Positions 5,416-9,982 of a stretch of 9,982 nt of DNA are shown one piece after another. The notes beneath the pieces were generated by a model, which saw only the letters and a program-made list of their open reading frames with translations, had not been told where the DNA came from and searched no databases. Each line of letters opens with the position of its first letter. Positions within the stretch are counted from its first letter, which is position 1. The translations under genes and the position numbers were made by a program. Source of the DNA: Clostridiales bacterium (GTDB taxonomy: Bacteria; Bacillota; Clostridia; Christensenellales; CAG-138); NCBI GenBank assembly GCA_009783775.1, contig WRCT01000055.1, positions 1 through 9,982 of the forward strand, in the 5' to 3' direction.

Positions 5416-6317
5416 GGCACCCACCGCCCGCTTGCTCCGCAGGGCAATACCAGACCGCCGCGCGTAATCGGCAAGCCGACCTCGTCCGCCTCGACCTGCC
5501 CGGGCGGCAGCGCGAGCCGCAGCACATTGGCCAGCACAGAGGGCGCGAGGCCGGTCGTATAGCTGTTGATCAAAAAGAACACGGGTCTGTCCGAAAGCAG
5601 CGCGGCGCAGGCCTCGACCAGCTCGTAAAGGCTGTCCTCCATCTTCCACATCTCGCCCGTGGGGCCGCGCCCGTAGCTGGGCGGGTCCATCAAAATCGCG
5701 TCATAGCGGTTGCCTCTGCGCCCCTCGCGCCGCACGAATTTTAAGCAGTCGTCCACGATATAACGTATGGGCGCGTCCCGGAGACCGCAGGCCGCCGCGT
5801 TTTCCTTTGCCCAGGCCACCATGCCCTTGGCCGCGTCCACGTGCGTAACGTGCGCGCCCTCCTTTGCGCAGGCGCAGGTCGCCCCACCCGTGTAGCCAAA
5901 GAGATTGAGCACCCGCACCGGCCTGCCCCCCTCCCCGAGGGGGGATGTCGGCGCAGCCGACAGGGGGGAGCTCTCCGCCGCGATCCGCGCCCGCATCCAG
6001 TTCCAGTTGCTCGCCTGTTCGGGAAAGAGTCCCGTGTGCTTAAAGCCCGTGGGCCGCACGACAAAGGTCAGATCCCCGTAGCGCACCGTCCAGCTCTGCG
6101 GCAGCGTTTTATGGAATGTCCACGCCCCGCCGCCTGTCTTGGATCGCACATACTCGGCGTCGCACTGTCCCCTGTCCCCTGTCAACTGTCCACTGCCCAT
6201 CGGCCAAACCGCCTGCGGGTCGGGCCGCCGCAGCAGCGTTTCCCCCCAACGCTCGAGCTTATGGCCGCCGCCCGCGTCCAGGACCTCAAAATCTTTCCAC
6301 TTGTCGGAAATAAACAC
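5400..6317 (-). CDS. Class I SAM-dependent methyltransferase, RlmI-like (PF10672/COG1092 type)
   Basis: 305 aa from a GTG start (6317-6315), which gives the family-typical N-terminus MFISDKWKDFEVLDAGGG. Motif I for SAM binding is VLNLFGYTGGAT (136-147), the acidic residue following strand 2 is in HVDAAKG (159-165), and the catalytic DPPSYGRGPTGEMW is at 211-224. Relatives methylate 23S rRNA cytosine, but these short Firmicute members lack an obvious PUA domain, so the RNA target is not certain. Three stretches look foreign: 40-51 (heptamer array, 6165-6199), about 115-131 (SSPLSAAPTSPLGEGG, palindromic repeat 5925-5970) and the final PSNKE plus stop (terminal array of the 141-bp element). All are in frame and both motifs survive, so the enzyme is probably functional. 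A weak promoter (TTACAT, 16 bp, TAACAT at 6338-6333) would give a very short leader. Confidence 0.88.
   Translation of the reverse strand: MFISDKWKDFEVLDAGGGHKLERWGETLLRRPDPQAVWPMGSGQLTGDRGQCDAEYVRSKTGGGAWTFHKTLPQSWTVRYGDLTFVVRPTGFKHTGLFPEQASNWNWMRARIAAESSPLSAAPTSPLGEGGRPVRVLNLFGYTGGATCACAKEGAHVTHVDAAKGMVAWAKENAAACGLRDAPIRYIVDDCLKFVRREGRRGNRYDAILMDPPSYGRGPTGEMWKMEDSLYELVEACAALLSDRPVFFLINSYTTGLAPSVLANVLRLALPPGQVEADEVGLPITRGGLVLPCGASGRWVPSNKE
5925..5970 (+). repeat. 46-bp GC-rich double-hairpin repeat, in frame in the methyltransferase gene
   Basis: C-run/G-run hairpin, then TGTCGGC-GCA-GCCGACA, then GGGGGGAG. It is the same repeat as at 4598-4643, but here opposite in orientation to the host gene. 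It encodes about residues 116-131 of the methyltransferase, between the N-terminal region and SAM motif I. Confidence 0.75.
6165..6199 (-). repeat. Heptamer array in frame inside the methyltransferase gene
   Basis: Five contiguous 7-mers on the plus strand (CTGTCCC twice, then CTGTCAA, CTGTCCA, CTGCCCA). On the gene's strand four units fit GNNGACA (GTGGACA, GTTGACA, GGGGACA twice). It encodes residues 40-51 without breaking the frame. Confidence 0.8.
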
Positions 6318-6378
6318 AAAAAACCCAACCTTATGTTAAAATATACAATAAAAAATGTAACAATCGTAGTATATCATA

Positions 6379-6408
6379 TTGTAACGGCAGTCACAACTGT
6401 GGTAATAT
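6379..6408 (+). promoter_or_regulatory. Probable promoter for ppaC
   Basis: TTGTAA (6379-6384), an 18-bp spacer and TAATAT (6403-6408), preceded by TGG as an extended -10. It lies in the AT-rich 133-nt divergent spacer. The rest of that spacer holds a second TGTAAC copy (6356-6361) and nothing else I can assign. Confidence 0.5.
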
Positions 6409-6450
6409 AAAAAAGAACAAGTATACAATCAGCCGAAGAAGAGGAAATCT

Positions 6451-8067
6451 GTGGAACCGATTTATGTAACAGGACACAAAAACCCCGACAGCGACTCGAT
6501 CGTCTCCGCGATCGCTTACGCTTCGCTGCGCAACGCGATGGGCGACCGCGCCTTTGTGGCGGTGCGTATCGGCGAGGTGAGCGACGAGACGCAGCGTATC
6601 CTGGAGCGCTTTGAGTTTGACGCGCCCATGCGTCTGAAGAACCTGCGCACGCAGGTGCGCGACCTGAGCTTTGACCGCCCGCCCATCATCAGCGGCGCGG
6701 TGACGGTCCGCCGCGCCTGGGAGCTCATGCAGCAGGGCGGCGGTTCGGACTTTGCCCTGCCCGTCACGGACGAGGAGGGCAAGCTCTTCGGTATGCTCAC
6801 GGCGGGCGATATCGCCCAATACGATATGCGCTATGTGGACGAACTGCGCTTGGACAACGTGCCGCTCTTTAACCTGCTGTCCTGTTTGGACGGGCAGCTC
6901 TGGGGCGAACATGGCGAGGTCACGACCCTAAACGGCCGGCTCATCGTCGCCCTGCCCAAGACGGACGACGCGAAGGTGCGCTTTCCGGCGGGCAGCGTGA
7001 TCGTCACGGGCAACCGGCCCGAGACCATTCTGGCCGCCTTTGACGAGGAGGCCAGCTGCGTGATCGTCTGCGGCGGCACGCTCGATCCCGCCGTGCTGGA
7101 ACATTGCAAGGACACCTGCGTGATCACCACGCCCTACGACGCCTACCGCGCCTGCCGCCTGATCGTGCAGGCCGAGCCCGTCTCCCGCATTTGCTCCACG
7201 GAGGGCATTACCTCCTTCCGTCTGGACGACTATGTGGACGATGTGCGTGATGCCACGCTGCAAAGCCGATTTCGCGGGTATCCCATTCTGGACGCGGACG
7301 GCCTGGTCGTGGGCACGCTGTCGCGCTATCACCTGCTGCGGCCCAACCGCAAGAAGGTGGTGCTTGTCGACCACAACGAGATCTCCCAGTCCATTCCCGG
7401 CCTGGAGCAGGCGGAGATTTTAGAGATTATCGACCATCACCGTTTGGCCGACGTGCAGACCTCCGCGCCCGTCTATATGCGCAACGAGCCTGTCGGTTCG
7501 ACTTGCACGATCATCACGACCATGTACCAGGAGCGGGGCATTATGCCCAGCCGCCGTCTGGCGGGCCTGCTCGCGGCGGGGATTGTAAGCGACACCATCG
7601 CGTTCAAATCGCCCACCTGCACGGACCGGGACGTGATCGCCGCCGAGCGCATGGCGCGGCTGGCGGACGAGTCGCTCGACGAACTCAGCCGCTTTATCTT
7701 CACCACGCATATCCTGGACGACGTGGACCTGCCGCAGATTCTGTTCAACGATTTCAAGCAGTTCCAGATTGCGGGCCACATCATGGGCATTGGACAGGTG
7801 ACTTCCATCAACGCGACCGAGCTGAAAAAACACAGCCGCGAGCTGCTGGTGCTCATGGAACGGGTGCGCATGGAACGCGGTTACGATATGCTGCTGCTCA
7901 TGCTGACCGACGTGCTGCGCGAGGGCTCCGAGCTGCTGGTGGCGGGCGATCTGGAAACGGCCTCCCAGGCCTTCAATGTGGAGATCACCGACGGCAGCGT
8001 GTTTTTACCGGGCGTGGTCTCGCGCAAGAAACAGATTGTGCCCGCTTTATCTTTACTCTGGGGTTAA
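6451..8067 (+). CDS. ppaC: Manganese-dependent family II inorganic pyrophosphatase with CBS/DRTGG regulatory insert
   Basis: 538 aa, against about 310 for a plain family II enzyme; the extra length is the regulatory insert typical of clostridial CBS-PPases. The DHH domain is split: TGHKNPDSDS (7-16; metal ligands H9, D13, D15) precedes the insert, while VDHNE (306-310), IDHHRLAD (327-334) and IVSDT (378-382) follow it. The insert (about 65-300) holds a first CBS half, a DRTGG-type segment (GSVIVTGNRPETI, 181-193) and a second CBS half. The C-terminal DHHA2 domain ends with SRKKQIVP (527-534), the substrate-binding signature. It hydrolyses cytosolic PPi to two phosphates; family members with this insert are inhibited by AMP/ADP and activated by ATP or diadenosine polyphosphates. 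The GTG start (6451) has GAGG at 6441-6444. The stop is followed at once by a heptamer array. Confidence 0.93.
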   Translation: MEPIYVTGHKNPDSDSIVSAIAYASLRNAMGDRAFVAVRIGEVSDETQRILERFEFDAPMRLKNLRTQVRDLSFDRPPIISGAVTVRRAWELMQQGGGSDFALPVTDEEGKLFGMLTAGDIAQYDMRYVDELRLDNVPLFNLLSCLDGQLWGEHGEVTTLNGRLIVALPKTDDAKVRFPAGSVIVTGNRPETILAAFDEEASCVIVCGGTLDPAVLEHCKDTCVITTPYDAYRACRLIVQAEPVSRICSTEGITSFRLDDYVDDVRDATLQSRFRGYPILDADGLVVGTLSRYHLLRPNRKKVVLVDHNEISQSIPGLEQAEILEIIDHHRLADVQTSAPVYMRNEPVGSTCTIITTMYQERGIMPSRRLAGLLAAGIVSDTIAFKSPTCTDRDVIAAERMARLADESLDELSRFIFTTHILDDVDLPQILFNDFKQFQIAGHIMGIGQVTSINATELKKHSRELLVLMERVRMERGYDMLLLMLTDVLREGSELLVAGDLETASQAFNVEITDGSVFLPGVVSRKKQIVPALSLLWG

Positions 8068-8122
8068 ACTACAATGTACAAACTACAAACTACAATGAAG
8101 GAAAAAACGGCTACGCCGTTTT
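8067..8122 (+). repeat. Solo array-spacer-hairpin module between ppaC and the kinase gene
   Basis: Four heptamers (AACTACA three times, ATGTACA second) at 8067-8094, beginning with the last base of the ppaC stop; then 9 nt (8095-8103); then AAAACGGC-TAC-GCCGTTTT (8104-8122). It is laid out exactly like the right arm of the 488-bp element, but with other variable bases in the heptamers and a compensated base pair in the stem. No opposing arm is present. The hairpin may also attenuate transcription into the kinase gene. Confidence 0.75.
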
Positions 8123-8138
8123 CTTGATTGGAGGACGT

Positions 8139-9854
8139 ATGAATCTCAACATACAAGGTCACCAAATAGAGCCAAAACCGGGGCAGACATTGCTTGAGCT
8201 GATCCGAGAACTCGGCCTTGACGCAGACCGCCTTTCAGAAAGGCCTTTGGCCTGCGATTTGGGCGGCGAGGTGTTTAATCTGAATTATGTGCCTCTGCGC
8301 GAAAAGGACAAACCGCAGCCGACCAGCACGCACCGTATGCGCCGGGCCATCGCGGCCGGACGCGGCAAGGCCAAGCTCATTTATTACGCGGAGGAGCGCG
8401 GTATGCGCGTGTATGAGCGCACCCTGCTCTTTGTGTTCTTCTTGGCCATGCGCGAGCTCTATCCCGGGGTGCCTGTGCGCATCAATCACGCCATCGGCTC
8501 GGGCATTTATATCACCGCAGAGGGGCTCTCTCCGACCCGGGCCGACGCGGAGGCGATCGCCGCCGCCTGCCGCCGTATCGTGGCGGCGGACCTGCCGCTG
8601 CGCCGTCAGCGCATGGACATCGAGGACACCATCGAGCTCTTTGCCGCCGACGGGCAGGAGGACAAGGTGCGGCTGTTGGCCTGGCGCAATTTTGCCTATT
8701 TCGATGTCTACCGCCATGGCGACTATGTCGATTATTTCTATGGCGAAATGGCGCCCTCCACCGGTTACGCGCAGGTCTTTGATATCATCGCCGAGGGTGA
8801 GGGGCTGTTCCTGCTCCGCCCGCGTAAATCCAGTCCGGACAATGTGGAGCCATTCAATCCCATGCCCAAGTTCGCGGGCGTGTTTATCGAAAGCGACAAG
8901 TGGGGCAGGCTCATGCGCTGCGAGACGATCGCCGACCTGAACGATCGGGTCGCCGGCGGCGGGTTTCGGGAGCTGATCCGCGTCAACGAGGCCCTGCACG
9001 AGAAACGCTTTTCCGAAATCGCGGGCCAGATTCACGATCGGGGCGCGAAACTGACGCTGATCGCGGGCCCGTCCAGCTCGGGCAAGACGACCAGCGCGCA
9101 CCGCCTGTCCACCCAGCTGCGCGTCTTGGGCCACGACCCGATCCTGCTCTCGCTGGACGATTATTATATCGACCGCCATCTGATCGCGCCGGACGAAAAC
9201 GGCGAGATTGATTTGGAGCATATCAACACGATCGACGTGCCCCGTTTCAATCGGGACATCGAGGCCCTGCTCGCGGGCGAAGAGGTCGAAACGCCCCGCT
9301 TCAGTTTTCTCACGGCCCGACGAGAGCCGGAGGGCCGGCTGCTCAAGCTGCGGGCAAATACCGTGCTGGTGGTCGAGGGCCTGCACGCATTGAACCCGAC
9401 CCTGCTGCTGCCGCGGATCGACCCGCAGCTGGTCTATCGGATGTATGTCTCCGCGCTGACGACCTTGAACCTCGACAACCACAACCGCATTCCCTCGACC
9501 GATATCCGCCTGCTGCGGCGGCTGGTGCGCGACCATGAGACACGCGGCGCGAGCGTGGAGCGCACGCTCAATATGTGGGACAGCGTGCGGCGGGGCGAGG
9601 GGATCTGGATCTTCCCCTACCAGGAGAGCGCGGACGCCATCTTCAACACCGCGCTGGTCTACGAGCTGGCGGTACTCAAAGGGCATATCTATCCCCTGCT
9701 GCAAAGCGTGCAGCCCACCAGCCCCTGCTATGACGATGTGCAGGGCATACTCAAGTTCTTAAACTATATTCGGGAATCGCCCATTCTGGACGAGATCCCT
9801 CCCACAAGTATTTTGAGAGAATTTGTGGGGGGAAATACTTTTTATCGGAAGTAA
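8139..9854 (+). CDS. Nucleoside (uridine-type) kinase with TGS/ThrRS-like N-terminal region
   Basis: 571 aa. Residues 1-60 resemble a TGS-like ubiquitin fold (IQGHQIEPKPGQTLLELI), and 65-250 resemble the additional/editing domain of threonyl-tRNA synthetases (INHAIGSGIY 115-124, YRHGDYVDYF 191-200). The C-terminal half is a phosphoribulokinase/uridine kinase P-loop domain: Walker A GPSSSGKTT (310-318), SLDDYYID (338-345), VLVVEGLHAL (409-418) and DIRLLRRLVRD (455-465). Clostridial proteins of this build are annotated as nucleoside or uridine kinases, which phosphorylate uridine/cytidine in salvage; the purpose of the ThrRS-like half is unknown. ATG 8139 has GGAGG at 8130-8134. The frame is open upstream into ppaC to about 7503, but that part has no homology features. 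It may be co-transcribed with ppaC. The stop codon lies in a heptamer array. Confidence 0.9.
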   Translation: MNLNIQGHQIEPKPGQTLLELIRELGLDADRLSERPLACDLGGEVFNLNYVPLREKDKPQPTSTHRMRRAIAAGRGKAKLIYYAEERGMRVYERTLLFVFFLAMRELYPGVPVRINHAIGSGIYITAEGLSPTRADAEAIAAACRRIVAADLPLRRQRMDIEDTIELFAADGQEDKVRLLAWRNFAYFDVYRHGDYVDYFYGEMAPSTGYAQVFDIIAEGEGLFLLRPRKSSPDNVEPFNPMPKFAGVFIESDKWGRLMRCETIADLNDRVAGGGFRELIRVNEALHEKRFSEIAGQIHDRGAKLTLIAGPSSSGKTTSAHRLSTQLRVLGHDPILLSLDDYYIDRHLIAPDENGEIDLEHINTIDVPRFNRDIEALLAGEEVETPRFSFLTARREPEGRLLKLRANTVLVVEGLHALNPTLLLPRIDPQLVYRMYVSALTTLNLDNHNRIPSTDIRLLRRLVRDHETRGASVERTLNMWDSVRRGEGIWIFPYQESADAIFNTALVYELAVLKGHIYPLLQSVQPTSPCYDDVQGILKFLNYIRESPILDEIPPTSILREFVGGNTFYRK

Positions 9855-9870
9855 TAAGGAATAAGTAATA
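9850..9870 (+). repeat. Heptamer array at the kinase gene 3' end
   Basis: Three units (AGTAATA, AGGAATA, AGTAATA) preceded by A at 9849, as in the terminal arrays at 2181 and 5415. It contains the kinase stop (9852-9854). It may be the left end of a further element that continues past the window. Confidence 0.75.
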
Positions 9871-9877
9871 ATGCCAA

Positions 9878-9907
9878 TCACGAGTTAAACAAAGTGTGAA
9901 CTCGTGA
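9878..9907. repeat. Perfect 9-bp inverted repeat after the array
   Basis: TCACGAGTT (9878-9886) and AACTCGTGA (9899-9907) with a 12-nt loop. There is no T-run after it on the plus strand, so it is not a standard terminator. It could be an operator for the gene beginning at 9935 or part of the element. Confidence 0.5.
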
Positions 9908-9934
9908 CAGAAGAAAGGCAAACGGTGGAAATAG

Positions 9935-9982
9935 ATGGTAAGATTTAGTTATGACAAAAGAAATCTTACTTATCAACCTCTA
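9935..9982 (+). CDS. Start of an unidentified AT-rich gene, cut by the window edge
   Basis: ATG at 9935 with GGTGGA at 9924-9929 (5-nt spacing) opens 16 codons (MVRFSYDKRNLTYQPL) to the edge without a stop. The base composition is AT-rich, unlike the kinase gene. Too little is visible to name it; short helix-turn-helix regulators often begin with a comparable xSYxxLW-like segment, but that is only a guess. It could be cargo of an element starting at the array at 9850. Confidence 0.4.
   Translation, partial: MVRFSYDKRNLTYQPL

Noticed and set aside
8067..8094. CRISPR array
   Set aside because: Units are 7 bp with no spacers, and no cas gene is present; these are tandem heptamers.
7503..8138. 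N-terminal extension of the kinase frame into ppaC
   Set aside because: The extension is an alternate frame of ppaC without homology features; a GGAGG-preceded ATG at 8139 gives the expected N-terminus.
8235..9704. Open frame of 489 codons on the minus strand opposite the nucleoside kinase gene
   Set aside because: Its translation shows no recognisable motif and is rich in H, Q and R, as expected from antisense of GC-rich codons. The plus strand encodes a clear kinase.

Overview
The window looks like chromosomal DNA from a GC-rich member of the Clostridia (Firmicutes). The gene set points there: a folate-type ECF S component, a CBS/DRTGG family II pyrophosphatase, a nucleoside kinase with a ThrRS-like N-terminal half, and an RlmI-like methyltransferase. 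Core genes are GC-rich and the spacers are AT-rich. This placement is inference; there is no rRNA or marker gene.

Layout. 1-639 (-) is the first 213 codons of a PF14907-type nucleotidyltransferase that runs off the left edge. It is divergent from 718-1671 (+), a membrane-anchored ComEC/Rec2-like MBL hydrolase, followed closely by folT (1679-2203). A 488-bp element (2181-2668) carrying a four-helix-bundle (S23/Avd-like) gene then separates folT from folC (2679-3938). On the minus strand lie a double-domain RluA-type pseudouridine synthase (5272-3953) and an RlmI-like methyltransferase (6317-5400), with a 141-bp relative of the 488-bp element between them. From a divergent promoter region, ppaC (6451-8067) and the nucleoside kinase gene (8139-9854) run to the right. 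At 9935 a new AT-rich frame begins and leaves the window.

The genes are ordinary. The unusual part is a layer of small repeats across the window. At least nine short arrays with a 7-bp period are visible, mostly of four units. Most fit RNNNAYA, although the variable bases differ from array to array. Arrays sit at the 3' ends of five of the six complete non-element genes and supply or touch the stop codon, and two more lie in frame inside genes. Three times an array is followed by exactly 9 nt and then a hairpin with an 8-bp stem and 3-nt loop. The 488-bp element has 29-bp inverted array termini matching at 28 of 29 positions. The 141-bp element shares its ends, internal landmarks and hairpin but has 9 nt in place of the reading frame, so it looks like a MITE-style deletion derivative. 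A separate 46-bp GC-rich double-hairpin repeat is inserted in frame in two genes, in opposite orientations, once exactly at the junction of the two pseudouridine synthase domains.

As a working unit, folT and folC provide folate uptake and polyglutamate retention, ppaC removes pyrophosphate, and the kinase probably serves nucleoside salvage. The two minus-strand enzymes probably modify RNA. The repeat/S23 layer is the best candidate for an undescribed mobile system here.
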